A DNA stretch of 64,000 nucleotides from Sisyra terminalis (lineage: Eukaryota > Arthropoda > Insecta > Neuroptera > Sisyridae). Positions 1 to 11,415 of this stretch are shown here, in pieces (the first letter of the stretch is position 1; each line of letters opens with the position of its first letter). A model generated the notes under the pieces. That model ran no database searches. It was not told where the DNA came from and worked only from the letters and a program-made list of their open reading frames with translations. The stretch lies in assembly GCA_958496175.1 (NCBI GenBank), contig OY292279.1, positions 13,392,001 through 13,456,000 on the forward strand, given 5' to 3'. Made by a program: the position numbers and the translations under genes.

Positions 1-541
1 ATTAACACGGCCACATCGTTATTTAAGTTGGATCTGTTGAACTGTGGATGAACCAAAATCTTTTGTACAGTAAAGTTTTTCATGGCCTTTGAAGAAATTA
101 GGGCACTACCTCCTTTGATTACCATATTTTTTGGGTCCATAATTTTTTTGTTACTATGGGCGAATACACAATGGGCAGCCGTGATTATTTTCGTTTTTGA
201 AATTATAGATCCTCCACACTGAAATGTTTGTCCCTGGTCATACCTTATAATGCGTACCTGCAACAATTCTTTTAGTACGAGATCAATACACAAATCCATT
301 CTTACCTGAAATGGAAAATCGGAAATAGAGGCCACTTCTCCACCCACAATGCGGCTAGTATTATTTATTGGATCATTGTTATCTCCAGTGATTTGAATAT
401 TGGGAAAGAACGTGCTTTCACTAAAAACTCGACAAATTTCTAAATAGAAAAATAATATGAAAAATTAAAAAAATAAGTTATTTATTTGATACCTGTTTGT
501 AACAGCACTACTAAAAGTAACAATCCATTAAGCTGTTTCAT
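1..541 (-). CDS. Trypsin-like serine protease, 5' part (cut by window edge)
   Basis: Predicted secreted S1-family serine endopeptidase. The model is complement(<1..257, 306..439, 493..541), with introns of 48 and 53 bp and GT-AG ends; the phases join without a stop. The ATG at 541 opens a hydrophobic leader (about residues 1-16). A short propeptide follows and ends at Arg46, before the activation-type N-terminus IVGG (47-50), so this is a zymogen cleaved after Arg. The catalytic His lies in TAAHC (His90) and the catalytic Asp in NNDVAVL (Asp142). The Ser region lies beyond the left edge, so activity cannot be fully judged, but nothing seen is degenerate. It lies 4.7 kb from the next protease-family gene on the same strand. 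What is seen: motifs, splice sites and leader. Inferred: secretion and proteolysis. The substrate is unknown. Confidence 0.9.
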
Positions 542-1867
542 TGCTTTGCATAGTTCAGACCAAAGTAGTTCATCGTTTTTAAAATTTTTATTGAATTTAA
601 ATTCAATCAAGATTTCATTTGTCTTACAAATGTGAGAGTTCTTAAAATTTTTTTTTGATAGAAACCGTCAAATTTAACCGAGAAAATAATAGATACCATA
701 GAAATTACTAGTTTACCGGTCGGATGGTGGGAAGCGTTTCCTAATTTCGCATAGATCGGTTTGGTTGGTTTAGATAACTGCTAAGGTCAGCTAAGGTCGA
801 CAAATGATTTAATCACTCTATGGTTATTAAAGAAACGGTAAATTGATAATATTGAACATTAATTTTAATTTCCCTAATTAGCAAAAGCCGAAATGCAGAA
901 ATTGCGATCAAAATCTGACCGTTAAGCATTTCCTGATCGATTGTAGGGCATACGATCGTCAAAGGAACGTGATTGATTAAAATGCCGACAACAATGAAAG
1001 AGTGCCTCAACACCGAAGAAGGAATTAAAAAGATTTTAGAATATGTAAAAAAATTAAATTATTTGATAAATATAAAGTACAAAAAAAAGTATGAAACCTT
1101 TTCTTTTGATCATGTAACCCATCCAATTGATTTAATTTCTTGTCAAGTTACATTTCCTTACTATCCTAATATTTCCGTTTTAAGTCCTTTAGGTTCTCAC
1201 CTTTAGGTTTTTACACATAGCGCTTTAGTAACTGCTACCAGACTTTAAGTATGAATTTTCTTGTTGATGAAGGAAATTACAAAAATTTGAGTAATAAAAT
1301 TTATAGCACTGGAATAGCACCAACCATTTACTTTCTTTTATTTATACGAATATTATTATTACTTATGTTTATCGCATAACAATTTATTTTGCTTCTTTGT
1401 ATTTTTTTTCCCTTTTGTTAAATTAAAATCATATTGTATTTTGTATGTATTAACGGATTATATTGTATGATATTGTTATGTAGTCGCTAATGATCACGCT
1501 GTTGAAGCGACTTTAAATAAAAAATAAAAAAAAAAACCCCAATTACTACAGACTTCATAAGTGAACTATTTAAATATAAGTAAATGCAAGTATATTCGCA
1601 AAGTGGCGAAACCATGAAATGTCACATTTGTTGTCAAGTATTAAATATTTGACCGATAAATTTTATCAGTGTCTGCATCTGTTCTGCCTAATTGGCCTAT
1701 TTGACCGGTATTAACAGTTTATATGGGGGGAAAAAAATTGTTGTTTTTACTACTATCCTTACAATTTTTTTTTATTTTCTAATCTTTTAAGCCTTCCTTT
1801 GGCTTCTTTAAATATTGCAACACCAAAATGAGCCAAAGCGATCCAGTCTCAATTCATTTTTATGTAA
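542..1867. other. Intergenic, no gene seen; contains an old SINE relic
   Basis: No supported gene. Short open frames at 813-1206 and near 1828 have no leader, splice partners or family motif. Positions 806-866 read like the distal half of the window's tRNA-derived SINE in reverse orientation, heavily diverged. A long A/T-rich stretch follows. Confidence 0.6.
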
Positions 1868-1997
1868 TAGAAGATTATGTTTTTCCTAAAGGAAATAAGA
1901 AAATAAAAATTTCCATATACCACTACAAACAGCAAATCTATAATGAAAATATCACCAACTCCTACGTTACGCATACGAAGTCGCGGGCAGCAGCTAG
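1868..1997 (+). repeat. Helitron 3' end fragment
   Basis: The last ~130 bp match the 3' end of the longer Helitron at 8503-10871. They include the block cctacgttacgca, the small hairpin around cgaagtcgcg, and the terminal CTAG (1994-1997) followed by a host T. No matching 5' end (TCTATACTAAT) was found upstream, so this is either a 5'-truncated copy or a different subfamily sharing only the tail. Confidence 0.65.
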
Positions 1998-2007
1998 TTA
2001 CTTTATT

Positions 2008-2085
2008 TATTGATTTAATCACCCTAGGATTATTTAAAAAACCGTAAATCGATAATATTGAACATTTGTTTGATACGAAAATCGA
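2008..2085 (-). repeat. Diverged tRNA-derived SINE relic
   Basis: This stretch aligns by eye with the body of the SINE family seen intact at 48610-48774 (tctaggattatt, ccgtaaatcga, atattgaacattt, ttgatacga in the same order). It carries many substitutions and no recognisable tRNA head. Confidence 0.5.
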
Positions 2086-2323
2086 GGCCGGCTTTTTCTG
2101 CTGTAATTGGTTGCAATCTATATTTATAAAATTGTTTGGTCTGATGTAATGAACGAAAATCAAACTATAGCCAAAACTGCTGGTCGTAAAGTCATGAAAT
2201 TTGGATGGTATATCCCTAATATGACGTCAGTATCCGATAAAAACGAATTTTTGAAAATTCCACACCTAGCAGGGTGAATACAAACCGTCGAACGAAATTT
2301 CTTAATTAATCAAATATATATAT

Positions 2324-2796
2324 TAGACTGGGCCAAAAAAGTTGACTATTTTTTTTTTTTTTGAAAAGTAGGTATATCAAAAATATTGTTCAAGGTGACA
2401 AAAAAAAATATCGGGAAGGTTTGAGCCCTTAATATTAAAAGGTCTATCATGTTTAATTTTGATTTTTGATTTGTGCTTTCATTTTTGCGTCATTGCTGTC
2501 AAACTATCAAAGTAAACAAATTTATCTGAACATATATTAATAGAAAATTAAATTCCCTACAAAAACATCTCTGAAAATTTTTGTCAGACTTGCCGTTTCC
2601 GAATAATCAAGTTTTAAACATTGAAATAATTGTTAGATTTATCTTCTTTGTTTTGGAATTTTGTAACTAACGAACAAATAAATATATATTGTAGAAATGA
2701 AAAATTCTTGAAGGGAATTTAATGATCTACAAAAAAGGTTTCTTAACGTTTTTACATAAAGTCACTCTTTCAAAAGTTATTCACACTTAAAGATGT
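2324..2796 (+). repeat. Single arm of a foldback element
   Basis: It starts TAGACTGGGCCAAAAAA and follows the left arm of the complete inverted-repeat element at 29565-30533 to about 2796. The second arm is absent. In its place, some 20 bp on, the 1.26 kb dispersed repeat (2818-4075) begins. It is noncoding. Confidence 0.75.
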
Positions 2797-2817
2797 AGTT
2801 GAAGTTCACTTCACACA

Positions 2818-4075
2818 TGAAGTTTGGCTTGTTTCTAAAAACCTTATTAAATTGTAATATATATATACGAAAAATTCAAGCATAAGCTCAACTGTTGATA
2901 TGCAATAATATAGTAAAACGCTTGAAGGCCAAAATGAAAGAATGGCAGCTTTAAAATATCGTTTAAGGAATCTGAACCGGTTTGAGGTTTTTATTATTTG
3001 TTGTCAATTATAAATACATTAACAGCTTTTTTCGATTCCATAAATTAAACCTTCGAATCTTCCTTTCTCTCATTATTATAATATTTCATAGCACCCGTTG
3101 AGACCAGATAAAATTCCTTGAAGTTTCACACCTATAAGGAATCTAACCGGCCTTGCTCATAATATTGATTATTATGGATCGAAGATTGATAAAAGGGAAT
3201 GTAAAATTCTTTCTACCTGGATTCTATCGTATGATTCAAGAACAGATTTATTGATTTCGATAATATTTTGTTTTCAGATTCATCTTAGTGTTTCGCCAAA
3301 AATAAATGTAGAAAGGTCACAAAGTCTAATCTAAATAGTTTAACAAATATTTTATTCCGATTTTACTTTGGATTCCAATTTAAAGACAGCTTTTACAGAT
3401 TAAATAGAAATTTTGTAATCAAGTTTAAATAATATTTCTTCAGAAGAAAAGGTAGCCTATTTACGTTTAATTATTAATAATAAAAGTAGCATTCAGAAGA
3501 AAGCCGATTAAAATAAATAAATAGACATCCATTAATTGGATATAAATTGGACTCTTTAGTTAAATATCTATGTTCTTTTTGAGATATCAAAAAATCAGCA
3601 TATTTTAAATCAGGGGTGGCCAACCCAAATGATATTACGGGGTATTTCGGAAATGCATCATAACTCCGCGGGCTACTTTTGAAGTTATATCTCGAATTCT
3701 CCATACTAAATTTAGATACACTGTAAACATGTTTAATATATTGGTTTTCATAATTTTGGTCATTATAAAATGTATATATTTTGTAAAAGTCTGATGCATC
3801 ACGCGGGTTGAAAAGATTGTCAAGGGTGCCTTTTATGATTCGCATGTTGGTCATATCTTACAACCTCAAATTTAAATAAACATTGAATAATCTATCGTTT
3901 ATCTTAGATATATAAAATTGTTATTTTGGTTTATGTAGATTTCAATGCCTCAAAAAGTTCTGCATCGATTTAGCTCAAATTTTGTCACGATATACAATCC
4001 GCTTCGAATATTGTTTTTATTTTTTTTTTTGTATCAGTAACATACCGGCAATCGCAAGAAAAGGATTTTTCTAAC
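2818..4075. repeat. 1.26 kb dispersed repeat, copy A
   Basis: About 1.26 kb is shared with 26297-27553, at roughly 90% or better by eye, with only small indels. It has no terminal inverted repeats and no clear target duplication. A 126-codon open frame on the minus strand (3474-3854) is largely kept in copy B (27020-27334), with mostly amino-acid-changing differences. It has no recognisable domain. Inside, CAGGGGTGGCCAACCC (3612-3627) followed by ccgcgggctac resembles a hAT-transposon terminus, so part of this repeat may derive from a hAT end. Confidence 0.75.
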
Positions 4076-5209
4076 GAATTTATGAACAGTTTTAATCGAG
4101 ATAAAATACCGACAACGAAGATCTAATTAAATTTAATAAGAATATTTCTTCGTGCTTAGACGGCGTACCCTAATAAAGCTCACAGCATAAGAGCTGCCAA
4201 CTTTAAATTTTAGGACATCTGGAGATCGTAAGAATTGAAATCGAGAAGTCTTGAAATCATTGATTTTGAAAAAAAAATGGGCAATTTTATGAGGTATGTT
4301 TTTCGCTTATATTTATCAGAAATTTTCTGAAGAGTGTCCACTACAATTTAATCCCCAAATCACAAAAAAATATAATGATTTGATCCAAAACTCTTAGAAT
4401 TTGGTTTAGAATTGTTCAATTTTGGTTCTGGCGACTTTTAATATGAGTTCTTTTATGCTTTATGTAATTATTACGTTTCTGCGTAATTCCTAGTGCCAAT
4501 CGAATAGATGTGTTTCTGAAAATATTTCAATTGATAACCGATTTGGTCTCAACGTTCATTTTCCTACGAACCTCATAATATTTGCCGATGTTCAGCTGTA
4601 TGGTCATGTTAAGTAATTCCACGGATATCTTTTTTTATCCTCTATAAATTTTCCTATAATCTTTTCTTTCAAAGTATTTGATTATAGTGGCTATACTCCT
4701 TAAACAAAAAAAAACAGCTATTATATACGAATATGAAAAAAGGGTTCCTTTTTTACTATGGCGCTCACCACGTATTTAACCGAAAAAGAAAACACGTTTT
4801 CCATTTTCTTCATAACATTTTGAATAAACTAATGAATCGAAATCCTCGTAAACTACTCTTGGTAACAAAACTTTTTTCAAAATCATTTTCTTGGAAAACT
4901 TCGTTTCATTTTAATCTTATTCAGTTACTATCATGTACCGTTTCACAGTACCACAGTATCCAAATTCAAAATTAACAACCTGCAATATTTTAATATTAAA
5001 TAGTCATTATTACTACTTAAAAATTTTACGTTACTAACATTTAAAAAAAATGGCTGTTTTTTTTTCTAGAAAGAAGATTACTAAAGTTATTTTGTTTGAT
5101 TACTTATTATTTTAAATGGTTTTATTTTCTATAAATATTATAATCATATATACATAGTTGAAAAACTTATATTTGTATTTCTTATACAGGGCGACCATTT
5201 ATAATGATA
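4076..5209. other. Intergenic, nothing recognised
   Basis: A/T-rich spacer downstream of the protease-homologue gene. An 80-codon open frame at 4733-4975 (plus) is rich in Lys, Asn and Phe. It has no leader, domain or splice context, and I do not accept it as a gene. Confidence 0.5.
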
Positions 5210-7700
5210 CTAGTTTAAACGCACAATACTGAAAATAAGGAAAATAATTGCAGACAATCCCAGTTGAGAACCTACAGCCCCATTTGTGCTAGAAATCCAA
5301 TCAGAGTAAGAAGATACTTCCTGGAATACAGATGGCAGTGAAGTCTTACAGGCACCAGGAAGCACTTCCAAACCAATTAATTGTCCGTAAGATACAATAG
5401 GATCTCCTTCGTCTCCCTGTAATAACACATCGCTATATTATTGAAAGGAAAAACGTGCAAAACAAATACGTACATCGCAAGCATCAGTTTCTGTAGTACC
5501 ATCATTTTGGTAACATATTGTGTTGTTATTAATATAGGCTTGACTGTCGTCCCCTAAGGCTTTAGCACAGTCAGTACTACTTATATAATCTAAAGTTGCA
5601 TATTGCAATTTATCATTAGGATCTGTTGATTCAGTAGTCTTAAAAAAAGAAAGATATTAAAACTCAATAAAAATTAATAAAAGATACAACTTACGACGCT
5701 TCCCCATCCACTAATCACTGCAACGTCTGGCATGGTTTTGTTGTTATAAACTTTAATTGAAGCATCCGTACTTCCATATAATGAATCGGCAATTATTAAG
5801 ACGGCTAAGTCAGCTACATGCGTATCCCAATCATATTGTGGATGAATAACTATTTTTGATACATTCCATCTATTTTTCGATGAAATGCTTAAATCGTTAA
5901 CCAGAATTTGAATGTCGGTCAAATCTACCGATTTGTTTGTATTTGGTTGAACAACACAATGTGCCACAGTTACGATCTTTTTTGTATCAACTATTGCTCC
6001 AGAACATGCAAATTTGTTCTGTATAAAAATTGCGGCCTAAAAGAAACAAAAAAAAATTAATGATTATGATCCGGTTCGAGTCTATGTAAACATGGAAACA
6101 CTAATTTTATGCATAGCACAACGTTTGGTCGAGAATTTGGAATTTTGCAGAGGTTTGCTGTGAAGTTCTGAAGTACTAAGGTTTGTTTGTACCTAGCTCA
6201 AACACCTACTATTTACTTTCATATCCTCATACTGGTAAATTTCATGGAAAATTATTAAAAAATGGGAAAATAGTTTGCACTTCCAAAATCATAATTTCGT
6301 TCAACTTTTAACCAAAACCTACTACACAAGAGCGAAAGTTTGATTTAGCCTACAGACGTTACAGACTTTCTTATATAGTTCGGTACAGGAAAATTGGTAA
6401 AGAGCTTTAATGTTTTCGTAGCACCTTTAAGTGCGAAGTGGAAGTATATTCCCATTACTGCAACACACGCTATGGTAAAGATGTATATCAATTCTGGATA
6501 GGCTAATAAAAAAAATGGAAAACTTAGTAAATAAATAAAATTTACTAATAGAAGTTTAAGTTTACTAGATAGATACATGTAAGAAGTTATTGGTTCCGTG
6601 TACGATGGAACAGCCTACTGGTGGCCGAGTGGTCATAGTAACCGCTACAAAATCAGAAGGTATTGAGTTCGATTCTCGATTCGAACAAATTTTCGATATT
6701 TCTCGAATACGGATTTTTATTCACTCTAGAGTTGTTAATGATTTTAGTATAAATCGATAGTAAATAACATACATTGAAATGATAATTGGATAAGGCCAAG
6801 TTATGGTCTTACGATATTCCCTGTAAGATATCTATAGAAGATAGTTAATGACCTCAAGTTCTATCAAGGACCTGGAAGGACTTCAGAAATATTTCCGAAT
6901 GCTAAGCTGCGTTAAACTGTACTGTACGTTGTGCACATACTAAATTATTATGAGTTTAATAATTTTAGAACAAAGTATTTGTAGTGATGAAATCAATGAT
7001 ATATAACTACGTATAAAAATATACGTCACTATAAAATCCTACTCTGCGATTAGTTTAACTTGAAGCCAAGCAGACAACCTTGCAGAAAAAATTGCACTAA
7101 ATTTACTATCGAGAATTTGGTAAGCTACCCCAAATTTTTGCACCATGTACGATGGCGATTATATCATGTTTATACAACGGAAGAAGGTTTAAACAATAAT
7201 GAATTCATTGGAACTTTATTAATTTTTTCTTGATTTCCTGAATCATCTTTACGTACAATTACATCTTAGTTGGTACTTGGAAGTTTGAAAAAATCGAAAA
7301 ATATTCGATAAAACACAGCAAATAATTGATTATTTGATTAATCATTTCAATTTTCATAACTACAGCAATTTTGTTTAGTAAATTTTTTTTTTTAGTTACG
7401 TAAGTTACATCGAGCACTTGAACTTTGGACTTTAATTAGTCCTATGTTAATTTTAAGTTTATACGAAGATTTTTTTAAGATTTTCATTTTATCATTTTAT
7501 TAATTTTAATATACTAACTTGGTAAGGAAACTGTCCTGGTACGGCTGATCCTCCATGAATGATTCCAGGCGCAGCCCATGAGCCTAGAAACAATTTTATT
7601 CTAAAACCTGAATTCCTTGGCGATTTTTAACAGTCGGTTAATGAAAGAAAAACTTACCAACAACCGTTAAAGCTAATAAAATAAATAATTGACACTCCAT
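5210..7700 (-). CDS. Serine protease homologue, catalytic Ser replaced by Glu, C-terminal hydrophobic tail
   Basis: Trypsin-fold protein, probably without peptidase activity. The model is complement(5210..5416, 5474..5638, 5695..6036, 7519..7583, 7658..7700), 273 residues, with GT-AG introns and consistent phases. Residues 1-19 form a signal peptide. The mature-type start is IIHGG (22-26), where trypsins have IVGG, and no basic residue precedes it. His62 (VAHC) and Asp112 (ADLAVL) of the triad are present, as is GWG. The GDSGGP loop reads GDEGDP, so the nucleophile Ser is Glu208 and the next oxyanion Gly is Asp. The primary-pocket Asp (DACD) is kept. After the fold ends, a small-residue stretch and about 15 hydrophobic residues close the protein, as in GPI-anchor signals. 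Family knowledge: such non-catalytic homologues act as cofactors or binding proteins in insect immunity and development. GPI anchoring is inference. Confidence 0.9.
6613..6775 (+). repeat. tRNA-derived SINE (within an intron)
   Basis: The head, tactggtggccgagtggtc, contains a Pol III box A. A box-B-like gagttcgattctcg lies about 50 bp on. The shared body follows (atatttctcgaatacgg, tctagagttg). It lies in the 1.48 kb intron of the protease-homologue gene, antisense to it. Confidence 0.8.
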
Positions 7701-7716
7701 AGTTCTTAAACACAAT

Positions 7717-7748
7717 ACTCTGATAGTAGAATAATACTTTCTATAACA
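7717..7748 (-). promoter_or_regulatory. Candidate core promoter of the Glu-triad protease homologue
   Basis: Read on the minus strand, ATCAGAGT (7724-7717) matches an arthropod initiator. A weak TATA-like ttatagaaagt (about 7747-7737) lies 20-25 bp upstream. The initiator is some 20 bp before the ATG at 7700, so the 5' UTR would be very short. This is motif-level evidence only. Confidence 0.35.
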
Positions 7749-8502
7749 CCAAAAAATTAATAATGAGCGAAATGAAGCTAATCACACCTTTTTGTACCTC
7801 AGTGAAAAGATTAGAATAAATCGATAATAATTTCGAGGCTTGAGGACTATATTCTAATCTATCCGATTTGCTATTTATCAGAATGAATCATAAAAAGTCA
7901 CCGTTCAAAATATCAACTGATTATGTTATTATCATATGATACACTTTGATGGAATATTTTTCAGAGATTAATAGAAAAACGGATTTTTTCAGATGAAAAA
8001 GCCAGTTATAAAACTTTGATAAATAATTACATAATATTATGGGAATAAGATGGTAGTAGGTGTGATACGAAGAGCATCATTAAGGATTGTATTACATTAA
8101 TATTTTCACCAACCAAAGATATAGAAAATCGTCCAGATTCATTTACACAACGATCCTGGATAAACATTCAGAACAAAAAAATATCAGAACAGTATGAATT
8201 TTGGTCAATTAATTTATTTTCGCAATAGTTTCACTTTAATCCACGAGGATTCTTTTCGTTAACTACATTATAAACTAGTGTAGAACCCGTTAGGCTCCAT
8301 CCTAACGGAAAGTATTAAGGGCAGAGATCAGCTACTTTAATTACAACAAAATGCAGTTTTGATGGAGAAGAGTGAATGAGTGCGATATGTTGAGCGTAGT
8401 AGTTCAAATACAACGCAAGTTGTAATATGCATGGAATGTATGCGGATGGAGTGAAAGAGACTATTGCATGAATCATAAATATTTTCATATACATATGAAT
8501 CA
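7749..8502. other. Intergenic, nothing recognised
   Basis: A/T-rich spacer. The flank just left of the Helitron (catatacatatgaatca) and its right flank (catatgtatatgaatcat) are both near-palindromic, which suggests the Helitron entered a palindromic A/T stretch. Confidence 0.5.
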
Positions 8503-10871
8503 TCTATACTAATATATAAAATTCTTACGTCTGTCTGTACATTTCGATTTTGAACCCAATTTTAAGGTAAATATTTGTTTCAAGAGGCCCTTATTCCGAA
8601 TTTAATATTTTTGGAATTTTTGTCTGTCTGCCTATCTGTCTGTCTGTGTGTCCCAATTTAGCTAAAAAACGGAACAACCAAATTAAATGAAATTTTGTAT
8701 TAAGATATAACACAATTTCCCACAGATTATAGGCTACTTATCATTCCAAGCAAAATAAGAGAAGGTATTCCCTATGGATGAAAACAGAATTTTTTACACT
8801 AGACAAGTTAAATATCATTGGAAAGGTAATGTAAAGTTAGAAAATAATCTGTAAAAATATTTTTAGTTGAGCTGATAAAAAGCACAGTAAATTCAATTTA
8901 AATTTTAAAAAATTGCCTCTTATGCTCCTAATTATAAACACGTGGGTTCGAATCTTACAGTAAACTTTTTGTTTTATTTTTTTTACAAAATTGTTGTAAA
9001 TAGACCCTTAGAGTTGCTCAATAAGGAAATATCAACGAAAAAAAGTAATAGTATAGTAATAGTAGTAATAATAATAAATGTAATAAAACTTTAAGTAAAT
9101 ACGTTGTTTAAACCGTGCATACATAAAATTCTGTATTTATATACTCCCTCTGACTGATGTAATTTTAATATTCGATGTACCTATTCCTTTTGAAAAGTAG
9201 ACATCTGTTAAGATTTTTTTTTTCAAAATTCCTACCCTAAAAGAGTAAAAGGGGTGACTAAGTTTGTATGAGAAAATGTAGGGTTAATCAACACAATCGA
9301 AATTTTTAATTTAATAAGTGTAATTAATAAATAAATAATTAATTAATAATAAGCTTCTGTTTTTGTTATATCATTTTATCTACAGCATTTTAAATAACGA
9401 TATTTCACTTAATTAGTACGAAAGTTTAGGTAGTAGGTACTTATACCAAAGAGGTAGTTTTTAATTTTTGTTTGTTTTTCATCAATCAAACTTTTTTAAA
9501 ATCTAATTTTTCTGAACCAATGATTGTGACCTGTAGCAATTATTTAACATTAAGGGAGCAATTTTTTGTCATATATTTCATTATCAATCAAAAAATAAAA
9601 TCTCCCAAACCAACTTATCTTCAGTATTTAGAAAAATTTGAAAATCAATTATTGTTATTGAAAATAAATAAAATATTATAATTTCCTTCCACGCTTTCTA
9701 TCTATTTCTAACAATTTTGTATGTACAACGTCAAAATGTGCGATATCGAATTGCTTTGTTGTCATGATAATCAAAATAAAGGTCATAATTTTTTTCGTTT
9801 TACATTGTAGTTTACAATATAAATGCATATTAGTGTCGATGAAATTTGGAAAGTGTTTTTCTTATACGATGCAGATATATAATAAGAAAGGGGTTTTTGA
9901 TAATTTCTCCTCTAAAAGGGTGAAAAATGGTGGCAAAGTTTGTACGGTATAACGTCTAATAAACAATCGAAATTTCAAATTTAATTATCAAGATATGTTC
10001 GTTATAGACGAAACATTTTATCGCTTAAAATAAAACAATATTGGTTTATTATTAGAACCAAAATCGTAGGATCTGCTTTAAAATGTACACTCTAATAAAT
10101 ATCTAAAAAAGTTTAAGTTCATAAGTGAGCATTACGTTTTTTGGCTTTCACATATTGTAAACCTGAAAATCTGATATACGTAATCACAAATAAATATATT
10201 AATTAGCGAATATCGAATAGCGAGAAATTCGGCGAACTGAAAGAAAATGGTTTAATTATATAGTTGAAATTCTGATATTTTAATAAGTGCATAGAAACAC
10301 AATGGTTATACTTGATTATGGAGGAACTGGGTTTCGTGCAATTGAACAAATTTTAATTTCGCGGTAGTTAGTACATTGCAGTAGTGAAATAGTTTCGAGA
10401 AAATCGTTCATTCGAGAGTCGAGACAATGAAATGTGATTTTTACTAATATTCTAAATATCTAGGCGAGTGTTTTGATAACTGTTGACTGTTTTTAGTCAT
10501 AATTATGACTGACTCTATTGAACTTAACGATATTTTTTATTTATGTATAGATGGTGATTGATTTACTGATTAATTGATTCACGGTAGGTATACCTACCGT
10601 AGGTATACGGAATAGACCATACTCATTTAGATATTTATAAATATTTTTTGAAAATTAATTGATCATTATATGCAACTATTTTATTCTAAGTAACAGTTTA
10701 TGAAATGTGTCTTTTTAAAGTTGACAAAATAGTGCTTTTAAGTATGATTATGTTTTTCGTAAAAGAAATAAGAAAAATAATAATTTTAATATGCCACTAC
10801 AAATAGCAAATTTAAAAAGAAAATATAATCCACACCTACGTTACGCAAGCGAAGTCGCGGGGATCAGCTAG
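8503..10871 (+). mobile_element. Non-autonomous Helitron with both ends
   Basis: The 5' end is TCTATACTAATATATAAA (8503). The 3' end is CTAG (10868-10871), preceded by a short hairpin GCGAAGTCGC about a dozen bases upstream. The element sits between A8502 and T10872 with no target duplication. These are the three diagnostic Helitron traits. The 2.4 kb interior shows no Rep/helicase coding. It has a (TCTG)n-like tract near 8620-8650 and two related internal blocks (about 9190-9330 and 9855-10000, both with the cctctaaaagggtga/aatcgaaatttt pattern). The 3' end recurs at 1868-1997. Confidence 0.8.
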
Positions 10872-10964
10872 TATGATTCATATGTATATGAATCATAAAC
10901 CATAGGAAACTCTGAAAGATCGTGAAAATTTTTGCAATTGATGAATAAATTTTCCAAACCTGAA

Positions 10965-11415
10965 ATACGCAAACGATCTGATCCTGTTAACTAAAACGGA
11001 AGGAGAATTACAATCTACGTTAGACCATACAATTGCTATTAAAGAGACGTATGAACATAACAAGAAAGCTCAAAAGTTAGGAAAAAGAGGAAAAATATTT
11101 CCCTTCACATTATCATTTAGAACACATAACAGTAAAACGTAGTTTTTTGAAATATTTAGGACACATTATCACCAAAAAAGCTTCGGAACTTGAATAGTTT
11201 AGTCATTATATAAGAAACCCAGAAATAAGACTTATTACACCCTATAATTCAAGAGGAAATAATGGGGAAAAGAAGTATAGGCAGAAAAACAATATATTGG
11301 CTGAAGAATTTAAGGACTTGATTTGGCAGGTCGTTAGCACAACTTTGCCGGGATGTAGTAAATAAAATAATGATAATTAATCTAATAACCAACAAAATTC
11401 GATTGTATCGAGCAT
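10965..11415 (+). pseudogene. Decayed non-LTR retrotransposon reverse transcriptase, C-terminal part
   Basis: Fragments in shifting frames resemble insect endonuclease-reverse transcriptases. LKYANDLILLTKTEGEL corresponds to the catalytic Y-A-D-D strand, with the first Asp read as Asn. Next come KRSFLKYLGHIITKKAS and, further on, GKRSIGRKTIYWLKNLRTW, a terminal block typical of RTE/CR1-like open frames. There are at least two frameshifts and one stop between blocks, so it is non-functional. It starts about 95 bp after the Helitron end. Confidence 0.8.

Noticed and set aside
813..1206. Overlapping open frames of 66 and 77 codons
   Set aside because: No leader, domain or splice partners; they overlap on opposite strands in A/T-rich DNA, and one overlaps a SINE relic.
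3474..3854. 126-codon frame as a gene
   Set aside because: It lies wholly in a dispersed repeat, crosses a hAT-terminus-like block, and its second copy differs mostly by replacements. Kept only as a repeat feature.
6345..6578. 77-codon hydrophobic frame inside the Glu-triad gene intron
   Set aside because: It resembles membrane segments only through A/T-rich codon bias. It has no domain and no splice signals that would include it in the host transcript.
8941..8955. tRNA box-B-like gggttcgaatct
   Set aside because: No matching box A, acceptor stem or anticodon arm around it; it lies within the Helitron interior.
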